Assembly: GCA_039881045.1 (NCBI GenBank)
Contig: JAYWVB010000009.1
Coordinates: 806,001-870,000, forward strand
Length of the DNA stretch: 64,000 nt
Source: Chaetomium olivaceum
Lineage: Eukaryota > Ascomycota > Sordariomycetes > Sordariales > Chaetomiaceae
Direction: 5' to 3'
Shown here piece after piece: positions 12,590 to 24,268 of this stretch; positions within the stretch are counted from its first letter, which is position 1; every line of letters begins with the position of its first letter. The notes beneath the pieces are model-generated. The model saw only the letters and a list, made by a program, of their open reading frames with translations. It had not been told where the DNA came from and did no database searches. Made by a program: the position numbers and the translations under genes.

Positions 12590-14989
12590 ATGGCTTCCGG
12601 GCGGATCACCACATTTGCAAACACGTTCCTTGTCGCCAATCACGAGCACGGAGGGCCCGTTCTCAAGGTCGTGGGACCGCAGGAGACTCGCAAGAAGAGG
12701 CCGCATCGGGTACGTTCATCCACGCGGGGGCTGCTTGGTAGTGGTACCAGATGGTCCGCCTTGTGGGGAACAAGACGGGGAACAAGACGGGGAACAAGAC
12801 GGGGAACAAGACGGGTTTCATAAGGAAGATGGAGACAGAACAGGCAGGCTAACTTGATGGGGGGGCGGGCTGAACAGAAATCAAGACTGGGATGTATAAG
12901 ATGCAAACGGCGAAAAGTCAAGGTACGGCCCGTCCGTCTTACACTACTTTGTCACCCTCCCTCCCTCCTTTCCTCCCGCGACGGAGGGGCGTGCCGATAT
13001 GTAATCTCTACATACTGACAGCTGCCGGCTTTAACTACAGTGTGACGAAGGAGACCCGTGCAGGAACTGCGTCAAGCGCAAGGAGACATGCGTCCGCCTC
13101 AGCCCGGCATCGCCTAGCCGGGGGATACGAGACACGCCACCACTGACCTCTCCGCCGCCGGAGCTGGCCTGGTGTCCGCTCTCCGAACCCGAGTGTCGGC
13201 CCATCAATCTGCTGCACATGGAGCTTCTGCACCACTTTGAGGGTTACAGCATCCCCACGTTGCCGTTTCAAGAAGTGTGGCCGAGGATGCTACAGCTCGC
13301 CTTCCAGGTATGCACTCCTTCTGGAGCCACCCCCTACCTTTTCAAAGTTCCCAATTTGGAATCAATATCAATATGCACATGTCCAAGCAAGCATGGGACG
13401 TAAATACATACCTATGCACGCCAGTGGTTACACAAAAAGGCTGACAAGCATACCCCCTTGTTCTCCCCCCACAGTCCCGACAGCACACCTACCTCGTGAA
13501 CGCGATGCTCGCCTTTGCAGCGGCGCACCTCGACTACCTGCACGGGGCGGCGCACGCGCAGTACCACCGGGCCAAGTACGCGCTGCTGGACAAGGCGCTG
13601 CACGACTACCGCGAGTCGCTGTCGGAGCCCATCACGCCGGCCAACTGCGACGCCCTGCTGGGCACCGCCAACCTGATCCAGTACCTCATGTGTGGCGACC
13701 TCAGCTTTATGGAGGGACAGCAGCAGCCGCAGCAGCAACAACAACAACAACAATTAGAGGACGACGTGGCAGTAGACCCGGCTCTGTACCAACAACAGCA
13801 CCCACTGCCCCGGTCCGGCCGGGCCAACCCCCTAGCCCCAGTCACCACCACCCAACCACTCCCCACCAACGCGCCAATTCAAAAACCGCTCGACCTCTCC
13901 TCCGACAGGCTGTACTTCCTCTCGACGGGCGTGCGCCAGATCTTCTTCATGGCCTGGCCGCTCTTCCAGTCCGCCACCTCGGCCTTCACCCGTGCCGGGC
14001 TGCTGCAGCCGTGTGTGGCGCTGGAAGACGCGGTGGATGCGCGCGGGCTGAACTGGAAGAGGGGGGTGCGCGCGTTTATGGAGGTCTATGATAATCGGCG
14101 GTATCAGGGGGATTTGGGGAGGGTCGGTGGGGGGAGTGGAGGAGGCGGTAGTAGAGGAGGAGGAGGCGGTGGTGGTGCAGGTTGTGGGTGCGGGTATGGC
14201 GGTGGGGGGTGGTGCGGTGGTTGTGGGAGTGGGAGTGGAAGTGGAAGTGGCGGGAGTGGGAGTGCTGGGAGTAGGGGAAGTGGGAGGGAGATTCAGTGTC
14301 CTGCGGTGTTCGCCTCACCGGAGCCGTCATCCCATGGTAGCTCTGCCGGGAGCCTGACGCCGGGATTGACGCCCGGGATAAGCCCGTTCCCTTCGTTCCC
14401 GTCAACCCCTGCTACCAGCGATACTGCCGCCGGTTTTGACGGGGCCGGCATGAGCGCCAGCGGCGACCCGGCGTGCTACCTGGAAGGTCTGCGCCACACC
14501 AGTCTCTCGACGACGGACGACTCGCCGTACAAGATCATGAAGCTGTGGCAGAGCCACAAGGAAGGGCAGATATATCTGGAGAACGCCGGGGCCCATGACG
14601 AGGCCCTGGTGAGGACAGCATACAAGAGACTGGCTACGAGGGTTTCGGTTGCTTTGGCGTTTGTGATGGACGGTGGCAACCGCGGGGATCCGGCGTCTAA
14701 AATGGGGGGATATGGGCCGCACACGGATGTGAGGAGCAGTGACCTGGTGCGGTATGTGACGACTTTCCCTATGATGTGTTTTGGCCCGCTGTTGGGCATG
14801 ATCTCGAGCGGGGACTCGCGGATGCTGGTTCTGTTGTTTCACATATATCGTGTTACCGGCGCCCTGTTGCCTGACGACACATATTGGTGGTGTAAGAAGC
14901 GGGTCGAGGTAATGGGGGAGGCAATAGGGCGTGAGTTACGGAGTCGGGGGCTGGAGGTGTGTTTGCGGCGGCATGGCGAGTTCTTCTAG
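12590..14989 (+). CDS. Zn2Cys6 transcription factor, UPC2-like (sterol-regulator type)
   Basis: Four exons: 12590-12709, 12878-12922, 13041-13307 and 13475-14989, all joined in phase 0, giving about 648 residues. The zinc cluster has exact spacing Cx2Cx6Cx5Cx2Cx6C (Cys46, 49, 56, 62, 65, 72) and is split by intron 2 just before Cys56. The following region, with the LLHHFEGYSIPTLPF and NAMLAFAAAHLDYL motifs, matches the helical regulatory region of fungal UPC2-like factors. A Gln-rich run (about 13720-13755) and a long Gly/Ser-rich insert (about 14101-14290) interrupt the domain; after the insert the frame returns to plausible coding sequence ending in LRRHGEFF. In yeast UPC2 factors control sterol uptake and synthesis, but many filamentous paralogues have other targets, so the role here is inference. 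Intron 1 carries a 12-bp minisatellite. Confidence 0.88.
12765..12812. repeat. 12-bp minisatellite inside intron 1 of the regulator
   Basis: Four perfect head-to-tail copies of GGGGAACAAGAC lie between the donor at 12710 and the acceptor at 12877. The array accounts for nearly a third of an intron that is long (168 bp) by the standards of this window. Confidence 0.95.
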
Positions 14990-15993
14990 TTACCAGTTGT
15001 ATACCACATGAAGAAAGTAATCACCACTTAATTTACAGACTACGAAAGCTTAATATGTCCATCGTTGCCTACAATGTCGTTAACCTCCAGCTGTCGTCTC
15101 CGACAGTATCTTTTATATCACAATCCAAATTAGAGATAACTGTTCGTTGACATTGATATCGATGGGTGGAAAGAGATATTAGAGTGGACAAAAGCGGAAC
15201 TACCGCGGTCCGCACTAAACAACAGGCACGACTCCTTTTTTCCTTCTTTTCCTTTTCCCTACCTAGCGTAGTTACTTCTGAACTTGATGGACCCAGCCGA
15301 CGAAAAGGAAGACCTGAAACCACGTAGCATAAATAAATCACCATAGGTAGACAAAGTGTACCCGACAACCAAACGCCTGAATTTAAGAGTACCAGAGCAG
15401 ACGATCTAACATCTGCCTGCCCGGTCCCAACCCCTATGCAACTATCTCTCTCTCTCTCTCTCCCTTCCCTTTGACCCTCCGAAGTAGGGCATAATCCCCC
15501 TTTTATTCCCCTTGCCATGCAAGAGAAAGTTGGGAGAGAGGAGGAAAGCACCAAGTCGCAAAGCAAACACAACAACACAAACACACCCCAAAGCAAAAAC
15601 AACGACAGCAGGCAGCAAGCAAGCCTGTCTCCTCAAATACAACGAATGCAATGCAATGCGATGCAGGATGCCAATGTACCGTACCGTGTCTAACCATACT
15701 CCCAACAAGTAAAAGCAGGGCAGCCCAGCCCAGCCCAGCCCAGCCCAGCCAACCCCCTAACCCCAGCAGAACCCAGAAACAAACCCAACACCAGAAGGTC
15801 TGTAGGTGTGTATGTACACGCTTGCTGTAGAAGCACTACTACCGGGAACGGTGTAGCACCCTAACCGTCCACCCAGAGAAAAAAAAAAAAACTCCCAACA
15901 ATACAAACACGCCTCACACAACCCCACACAACCAACTAAACAACCCACCCAAAAACCACATAGCAGCGGGCCTCGCCCCTCCCCTCCATCCTT
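14990..15993. other. Convergent 3' region between two genes
   Basis: About 1 kb separating the 3' ends of the + strand regulator and the - strand ITC1-like gene. It holds a TC dinucleotide run (about 15445-15462), A-rich and CA-rich stretches, and the CAGCC array listed separately. Both transcripts probably end here. No gene seen. Confidence 0.6.
15721..15750. repeat. CAGCC pentanucleotide repeat
   Basis: Six tandem CAGCC copies in the convergent 3' region, likely in the untranslated end of the ITC1-like transcript. Confidence 0.95.
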
Positions 15994-18900
15994 TTAATTA
16001 AGCTCTCTACCGCTTCCTCTTCCCCCCGTAACCATAACCTCCGCATCCGCCGCCGCCGACGCAGCCGCAACACTCTTCGCATTCGCAGCAGCCGCAATAG
16101 CCGCCTCCTTCTTCTTAGTCATTTTGCGCGCCCTAGCCGGCGGCGGTTCCATGCTGTGCAGGTGGCCGATCTCCTCGAGCGCCATGGTGTTCTGCCAGTC
16201 CATGCAACGGTACGTCGTTGGGGCCGCGGCCGGCGTGGGCTCCGGCTCCGGCTCCGGTTCGGCGGATGGAAGGCGTGGCGCCGAGATGGTGGTGACGCCG
16301 CGGCCACGGGTGCTCATGCGCTTGTTTTTGCCGGTGGTGGCTGTGGCCGTGGCGCTGACGGGGGTGGGCGCCGGGGTGGGTTCCGCGTCGTCGGCAGCTT
16401 CTTCGGCGGAGGTCTTTTCCTTGTCGCTCTCCTTTTCTGCTTCTGCTGTGGCGAGATACGCCTTGCGGTTCTCCATGTTCTTCGCGATCTTGTCGCGGTA
16501 GTTCACCAGCTCCTTACGCAGCTTCAGCTCGTTGAACCCGCGCGGGTCGAGCCAGCCGAGGAGCGCATCTACGTCCTCCGGGTTGGAGTAGTACCCCCAC
16601 TGGCAGGCGTTGAACACGCTGGTGGCGCCCTCTTCGAGCTTCTTGCGTTCCGGTACCGTCATATCGAATTTGGCTTTGTACTCGTCCTGGTACTCGGGGA
16701 GCATGTCGATGTAGCCCTCGCGCTCGAGCTCGTCCGGGCCCTGCACCCAGATGCACCCGTTGGCGTAGCCCGCTGACGCCGTGGAACTATCCGGGAGCCC
16801 CCCGTACGGCATGCCGTTGCGCTCGAACCAGTAGTACCGGTTCCAGAAGCGGTCCTTGCCCAGTACACGCGTGCGCGGGCAGTCGGCCTCGCGCAGGTCG
16901 TTGTCGATAACCGCGATTTCGCGTTCGCAGTCGGCAATCTCGTCTTCCTTTTTTTGGATGTCCTTAAGCACCCGCTGGAACTGCTTTGACTGCTTGGGCA
17001 CCTTGGCAGCTGCCTCTGCCTTCTCTTTCCGTTCCTGCTCCTTCTCGGCTTTGCGCTTACGCTCCGCCGCACGGTCGTTGGCCCGGCGCAATTTCCTGGC
17101 CGGCCCCTCGTCGTCCGAGTCCGGAACCTCATCCGAGGTGTTGGCTGGTAAATCCTCGGCATCCGACATTTTGACGTCCCCGTTAGTCTTGACCGGTTCC
17201 AGGGGCGGACTCGGAGGAAGGTTGTCGGGCAAGAGAATCTTGCGTTGGTCGTTGAGACCCTTGAGATCCTCGATACTGTGAAAAAGGTCAGTGTCAGGTT
17301 CAAAAAGACGGCAGGTGAGGACTCGGCCTACAGTTGTTTCCTCTTCCGTTGCCACTCAATTTTCTCCTTCCTGTACGCCGTCATTGTTTCGCTGCAGTCC
17401 TCCATGTACCCGCGGATGGCCCTCGTCTCGGAGGTGAGCATGCAGATGATCTGCAGCGCCTGAACACGATAATTGACATCGAGAGTGGAATATTTCTCGC
17501 GCACAGTTTCCTGGCTGGGCTCGACATCGGTCGGGACTAGCTGCTCGAGAAGCTCCTCGCAGCTCGCGTTGAGCCGCTCGCTCAGGGAAAGCTGGTGCAG
17601 CAGCCCGACCATAATCATTTCCCAACCGCCCTCCTTGAAGTCGCGCTTCGACAAATGCTCGATCCAGTCGTAGTCCCGGATCAACTCCTCAGCCAGATGT
17701 CTCGGCGCGTCTCGGCCTCCTGCATCTCTTTCTCCGCAGCCGCGGCCTCTGCCGCGAGCCTCTCTGCTTCCGCCTTCGCCAAGCTTCTCCTAGTCGCGCG
17801 GCCAGAAGGTTGCGGCTCTGGCTCGGGTGTCGGTGCGGTACTCTCTTCCTGTTCCTCCTCTTCATCCTCCTCTTCCTCCTCTTCTAATTCCGGCAACTGA
17901 ATTTGGACCTTGCCACCCTCAGCCTCGGAAGTGACGAGGATTTTAAGCACCGCACAGTGAATCTCGTCGAAGAGTTGCACTGGCGTCTCCGTAGACGCGA
18001 CCAACATGGTCTCGACAAAGTCGTCGAACGTGAATGAGTCGAGCTTAAAAATTTCACAATAGACATTCAATGTGTCCCAGGTCTCGAGAAGCGGCCCTAT
18101 TGACTTCATTAGGATTTTGTCGCTGAGTGGCGACTTTGCCTCGGGCGCGACGTCGACCGGCGTGTCGCGACACATGTACTTGAGCTGCGGCCGAACAATA
18201 CGGCGGGGCTCCACCTGCAAATCTTCGATGGGGTATTTCGGAGGCGGTGGGGGCGGCGTCGGTTCGGGCTGTCTGACAGCGGGCGCTGGCCCTTGGCCTC
18301 GGAAGGACATGGGAAATTGGAAGGGATTCCCGGGGAGTGGTAGATGAACGAACGAGCCAGGCTCGTGGCCTCCAAACGTGCTATGCTTCCCCTTAACAGC
18401 ATGTTCGCGTGCTTGGAGGGCCTGATGCGCTTTAGACTTGTGACTCTTGGGCGCAGGCTTGAGCTCGGGTAGCCTGAAGCCGGTAGGGCTTACGGGGCCC
18501 GGGGATACCGCGTTCTGGTCAATCTGAGACGCCTTCTTCTGGAGCTGCATCTGTTTCCGCTCGAGCAGTTTGTTGTCGTAGCGCAGATGCGGCGGGATTC
18601 TGGTGTCGATGTGGTACTTTCCGGCCACGTCATGTTTGACCAACCACGGCGCCCCGTTCCAAGCCTCTCTCGTCACCGTCTTCTTAATGAACGAACGCAG
18701 AACGGCCTTGGTGAATACCTTGCGGTCGCGGAAGATGTGCGAGTCGTCGACCACAGCCTCCTCGTCCGGTCGCTCATCCAGGCTGACGAAATAGCGCGAG
18801 AAGGGCGGTGCGAGGGTGCCGTCGGGAAGCACCTTGGCCCCGAAGCGTGTCTTGTCCCTCACTACACCCTGTAACCTCTCGCCGCCCAAGATGTGAACGG

Positions 18901-19618
18901 TCACGGCCTCGCCGGGGTAGTAGTCGTTCTTAAACTCATCGTACACCTGATCAACGAGCGTATCGATGCGGGACACTGTCTGGAATTGGACGCGTCGGAG
19001 GATGGGTCCCTTGAGTGCCTCGGGGAATGCCTGGTCAACTTCGGCAGCACCGGCAAGCTAGTGGTGGTCCGGTTCGTCAGTGATGGTCCCAGAAAACGAA
19101 GAGGGAGGAATAATATTGTGTGCGGCTGGCGTACCTCGCTTTCTAGCGCGTCGAAAAAAGTCAGGCCCGAGTGGCCGCTAATGGTGCAGATGAAGCGTTT
19201 CTAGATTCTGTGTAAGTCATTCGTGCCCATGCCGTGCTGGGGCTTGGGCCATCTAGCGTACCTGGCTGTAGAAATCCAACCTGGCAAGGTGTCAGCAACC
19301 CCCCAATACGTGCAACGCCAAACTAAGACCGGGGAGCAGGGGATATCACATACCTATTTAGGTAGTCCTCGTATGTGAGAAAGACCTCGCCGGTCTGGGA
19401 GATATGCCAGACCTATATCGCAGAGGGTAGTTAGAATCCAGCTATGGTCAATTGGCCACCGGCGGGGGTGAAATATCAAGGGTGCGCACCTCTTGGTTCT
19501 CGTCTTCAATTTCGGGTACGGGCAGGAACTGCACCGGTTTGCGTTTAAACAACACCTGGGGGCGTGGGGTCAGCGATAAGGGGGCCTCGGAAGTCGCGAG
19601 GAAGTTGCCGCGTACCAT
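15994..19618 (-). CDS. ITC1/ACF1-like subunit of ISWI chromatin remodeller, with apparent frameshift
   Basis: Exons on the minus strand: 19618-19490, 19412-19354, 19280-19262 (19 nt), 19200-19135, 19057-17332 and 17275-15994. All splice phases agree, giving about 1,090 residues. The N-terminus carries the WAC motif (LFKRKPVQFLPVPEIEDEN, then WHISQTGEVFLTYEDYLNR and FICTISGHSGLTFFDALE). A DDT domain sits near residues 414-466 (LLETWDTLNVYCEIFK). The C-terminal half has WHIM-type motifs such as LGKDRFWNRYYWFERNGMP and CQWGYYSNPEDVDALLGWL. In yeast, Itc1 is the large partner of the ISWI ATPase in nucleosome spacing and repression. Near 17691-17699 the frame is lost: after RRDI the code shifts by one base into AEELIRDYDWIEHL, which is clearly the continuation. 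One base restored there (for example a second C in ATCTGG) reunites the protein. A sequencing error seems likelier than inactivation, because both halves look fully conserved. Confidence 0.9.
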
Positions 19619-21797
19619 GGCTGGTGGTTGTCGTCTGGTAGAGAAGTGGGAAGAGACTGAAGAGGACACGGGGGAGAGTGGAGGTCGTGGGGGGGGGGAC
19701 CTCAAAAGTGATGCAAGGCTGATATTCAGCCTCGTTGAAAGAATTAAGTCAGTTCGGATGGGTGGGGGTGAATATTGCCGTGAAAGGCGGTGATGTTGGT
19801 GGTTGAGACGCGTTGTGGTGCCCCAGGAGCCGTGTTGTGGCCGCCCGTCGCGATCCGTGGCAGATTGGTGTGGAGAGGGTCAGGGTTTGGTGGCCGCCTT
19901 GGAGGGAACTGGTAGCTCGCGCGGTGAGCATGCAAGGCTGATGATCTTCGGATGACCGCGGCTGAGATCCCGCGTAAAAGAAGTGCGTATAGATGCGATG
20001 GTTTTCGTGTAAGTGGCTCGAGTTGTGGCCGCGTGTGGTTGTGGTCGAAGACTGTACTCAGGAAGGTGAGGTTGAGGTAAAGTAGGAAAAACCGAGGGCG
20101 GTGCGGGAGTGGGAGGAGGAAAAGTTCAACAATGGGAGGGAACGGCAAATATGGGGGAGCACGGGCGCGGGCTTGGTCGCAGGGTGGTCCAGCGTGCTGG
20201 CATCCCGGACCCGCCAGACAGGGTACGGGGATCGCTCCAGCTCCGACCCAAAATGGCTCCTCCTCGTCCACACCCCGACCACCCTGGGCAACGTCTACCT
20301 GCAGCCAACCCGCCCGACCTGCACGCTTCACCCACGTTCTTGTACTCGTCTTGTCCGTCTTGACGAGGGCTACCAGATAACGCTTGAAGCACGTAAATTG
20401 GGCCATTTTCCAATTCTTTATGGCTGATAGAGCGTAGGGCAAATTTTATTTTCCAGGGTAGGGGTCCGCGAGCCCCCGGGCAGGAGGACCCCTTCGAGGG
20501 CCATGGTCAACCACGGCGCTCGCCTCCGTCATTGGGCTTCGGCTGTGTTGGATTTGAACTCCTAACATGCAGACTTTTGTACTTTGGGCCGCCGCACATT
20601 GATCCGGCATCGGTCTCTCGACAGCAGCTTCATTGCGTCTCAATTCCATGCTCGTGGTGTTGACATTGGGACGTGCGCCCCTTTGATGCATCGATCGGAT
20701 TGCCCATGCACAGACAGGTACCGCGCTAGCAAGACCGCGACTCACAGGATCCATCAGCACCTTGGACTTGGCCGACACCGACCAACGGATTCAGTTTATA
20801 AGGTTTCCTGCACCAGAAACTTTGACTCTAACTCCTGCAAAAAGCGGATGGGATCCGACTCGCGTCAGCAACCCCAGCTGAGCAGATGCAAGTGATCGAG
20901 TCCAACCTGGAAATACCGGGAAATCCCGTGTAAGCTACCGCATTTCAGGGTACCTGCATAGTTTTCCCATTTAAAATATATATAATTCCCCGGGTCTCGG
21001 AGAATGCGAATGACGAATGTACTGCACAAGCCCATGTTTTCCCCCCTCTCTAACGATGGCATATGATGCAGCCCGGCCGTTTTCTCCGAGTGCCCAAGCG
21101 GTGGATTGTTGGGTTTTGTTTGGATCAAGCGCCACTTCGGGAGACGGTGGGTCCAAGACAAGGCTGAGCGGTTTGACGTGCAGCAACAGATCCAGCTGAG
21201 CCAGCCTTGCAGCTGGATTTTGGTACCTGTAATTCAAGTTGCTTTGAAACACAGCTGTGGTATGTCCACTCCACACCCATTACCCGAGAAGAAAAGTGTG
21301 GTTGTTCAATAACAGGCCTCCTAAACTCATTCTTGCTGCTTTTTTTTCGAAGAGTTTGTCGAGGCTCCGAGGGTACCCTGACCGCTTCCGTCCTTGCTTC
21401 CTCGCGGGTACTTTCTCCACTCTTCGAAATGTGGTTGCAGAAGGTTTGTGGATCTCGAGCAAGATCAACCAATCAAAACTCTGCCATGTCGAATGACAGG
21501 GGCGTCCTGTTGTTCGCCAGGGAAGGGACGAGACGAAAAGAAAATAACGGCCGGGTCCTGCTCCAGACTAGTCTGCATACAACTGGATATATCACCCTGC
21601 TTATTTTCATCTTTGCCTGAGGATTTTATTATTTTGCCGTTCCTATTGATTCTTTTGTTTCAAAAGAAAAACCCCAGACGAAGGTGGCGCTAACTCTAAA
21701 CGGTTAAACAATACATCTGCTCGTCATGACTTCAATATGAGCATCTCATATGATCAAACTTCAGACTCCGCATGCTGGCCTGTCCTAAAACTATCAT
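19619..21797. other. Intergenic region upstream of ITC1-like gene and downstream of ALG8
   Basis: About 2.2 kb. It includes the ITC1-like 5' leader and promoter at the left and the ALG8 3' UTR at the right. A 232-codon minus frame (20442-19744) lies in the leader but has repetitive Pro/Arg composition and no family resemblance. A tRNA-like T-arm string near 20551 does not fold. No gene supported. Confidence 0.55.
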
Positions 21798-23430
21798 CTA
21801 TGACGTGAAATATACAACCATGAAACCCACCCAGCTCCCGACAACCCCTATTGCCGAGTACGAACTGGTGAACATCAAGGGCAGAAACTCGTAGCTCTTG
21901 CCAAACGCAATCCCGTGCCCGAGCGAGCAATACACAATGAGCGGAATGCTGATGGTGATGTAGAGCGTGCTGAAGCGATCAAAGAGGAAGAACCGGGCGC
22001 GGCTCGATGCAGGCGCCAAGCGGTCGAAGGCCATCAAGAAGAGAATGAGCCAAAACACCGTGTAGACCGTCTTGAGAGGGAATTCTGCCGGCGTGAACAG
22101 CAGCGGGAATAAAGAGACGTGGCCCGCCACTGCCAGCGGTCGAAATGCGCCCAGATACCGTCGGTCCTTCAGAGCGATGAGGCTGAAGGGGATGATGACC
22201 AGGAGGATGGCCTTCTCGTGGACATGCCAGCCAAAGAGGAATGAAGCATAGCCGCACAAGGTGACAGCCCCAATGAAGTTGTCCCACGTCGGCTGGGCAA
22301 AGAGCTTAAGCAGCGGGATCGCCTGGAAGATGAGCGTCAAGGCAAAGCATACCCGTGGGGTGACGTCCGGGAGAACCGCAAAGGATGTGTCTCCAACCAA
22401 GCCGCGCGTGACGCTCTGCAGCGCACCCTCTTTTACCGACAAGCCAAGCCGAGGCGCGAGGATGATCAGGACTCGATCGACAAACGAGTACATGGCCCAC
22501 ACATTCGGCGCCCAGTAAGCATGGCAGAGGCCGCGCGAAAAGGGAAATAGCCGGCTCAAGATTTGGGGAATCTGCCCCTTGAGCGCAAAGGGCCCGAATG
22601 CTGTGCCAAGAATTGCTCCAATGCCAGCACCCAACTTCACGCAGTTGAGGAACTGGATTCTGAAAACTGATTTGGGCGAGAGACAGTAGGCCCGCAAATG
22701 GAAGACGAAGTAGGCCGGCGCCAGATAGAGGTAGATGTGCTTCATGCACAGCAGCGCAGCGAACAGAAGCCCACTCCAAAGCAGGGTAGATTTCTTGCGG
22801 GCCAGAACCAGAGACGCGATGAGGATGCCGTACATGGCGCCGTTGTACTGGAAGTGGATGTGGTCAATGATGAAGAGACCCGGCGAGAGTAGAATGGATA
22901 TGGCGGCCGCCTGCGCAGCTCTTTTGGATGCTCCATGAGATGAGTCTATGAACCTGTTTGTTTTTGTTTGTCAGCTGGAGCCCACGCCCTAGATAATTAC
23001 CGCAACAACCGGATCACCTACATCTGCAACGCCCACACCAAAAGCAACTCGCTAATTATCACGGTGAACCGCTGGAAGTATACCGTCTGCCAGCTGTCGT
23101 ACTCGAGGTTGTACACTTTGAGCATGGCAGGGTCAACCAGCTTCGCGACCTGCGACATGACCCACTCGAAGTAGGCGAAGAAGGGCGGGTAGTCGAGTGT
23201 CCATTCTGACGCCTTTTCGTAGTACCATTCCCACAAGGGAAGACTGTTGGTGATGGCGAGCCAGTTGCGGTGGACTTCGAAGTCGGTCGATTTACTGTTG
23301 ATGCCACTGTCAGCGGAGGAAAGCACGCAAAAGGGGTTCTGGGTTGAACGTACTAGGCCGGGAAGAGTAGAATCTTCAATGCCCCAGCTACAATCGCGCA
23401 TTGCGCGAGTGAAGGATAAATTTCGGTCAT
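21798..23430 (-). CDS. ALG8: Dolichyl-P-Glc: Glc1Man9GlcNAc2-PP-dolichol alpha-1,3-glucosyltransferase
   Basis: Three exons: 23430-23354, 23294-23022 and 22953-21798; introns of 59 and 68 bp; about 501 residues. The family signature STDFEVHRNWLAITNSLPL follows the first splice, then EWTLDYPPFFAYFEW, IDHIHFQYNGAMYGIL and MKHIYLYLAPAYFVFHL. FPFSRGLCHAYWAPNVWA separates ALG8 from its paralogue ALG6, and HVHEKAIL lies in a later lumenal segment. The many hydrophobic stretches fit a polytopic ER membrane enzyme that adds the second glucose to the lipid-linked N-glycan precursor, using dolichyl-phosphate glucose. Its start is 838 bp from the divergent start of a lectin-type cargo receptor that recognises glycoproteins made by the same pathway. 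Intact; no oddities. Confidence 0.95.
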
Positions 23431-24268
23431 GGCGGCATATGGGCTGCCATAGACTGAACAGTGAGACTTGTCGCTGGCCTCAGCGTCGCATAGGTAAAGC
23501 CGTCTCGTCTCCTGCCGTTCTCCAATTGAGACAGCTCAAAGTTTTAGTGGAGCCTTACGCACGGGCGGCTGTCCGGGATTTGGAGAAAGATGAACTCCCA
23601 GCTCCCCAGCCATCCAATCTGCACCCGCCACTGCATCAGCCACACTGAACCACAGAGCAAGCCACATCTCCCCCGCTGTGGGGACGAGAGACAGACCCCT
23701 GTTGTTCCAGGTTCCAGTTGGAGCAACAGCTTCCGCCAAACCAAGCCCCTCAGGGGAGCCAGTGTTAATGCACAGCTGTTCACTTCGGACCTGCCTGAGG
23801 GGCGCCGCTCACATCTCGGGAGTTGTGTCTCGGACACTGCTGGGCCACAACTCTTACTGCTGTTGGAAGTTATGTAAATTCTTTATCATCGCGTGCACAT
23901 AGTTAGCACTTGCTGGTAGTTGCCAATTTCCCCCCTGACCATCATTTTGGCCCCGCCCAGCAATTGCCTCGTGTTTCAGCGTCTTTCTCGTTCTGTGTTT
24001 GCTTGTACACAGTACTGCTCGTGTTCTCCACATTGGCCAAACCGCCGGCCCGGGCTGTCGTCGAAGAGCTGCAAAGTGTCCTCAACACCGAGCACACCGG
24101 AAGCGCCGTCATATTCTGCCGGGAACTAGAACCGGGGAGCCGACCTCCGAACTAATAAATAATAGCCTGCCACGCGACTGCGCTCTTGCCGGCGACATCT
24201 TGTCAACTGCACCCCCTTCTGCCGTCCAGACCCAGCCCCGAGTTGACAGCTTCCCTCGACTGCTCAAG
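23431..24268. promoter_or_regulatory. Shared divergent intergenic region, ALG8 / L-type lectin
   Basis: 838 bp between two start codons that point away from each other. It must hold both promoters. No individual binding site is claimed. Confidence 0.6.

Noticed and set aside
19744..20442. 232-codon minus frame upstream of the ITC1-like gene
   Set aside because: Composition is low-complexity Pro/Arg/His and there is no recognisable domain; it lies where the leader and promoter should be.
20535..20580. tRNA-like T-arm string (TTCAAATCC on the minus strand)
   Set aside because: The flanking bases cannot form a T stem and no acceptor, D or anticodon arms can be drawn around it.
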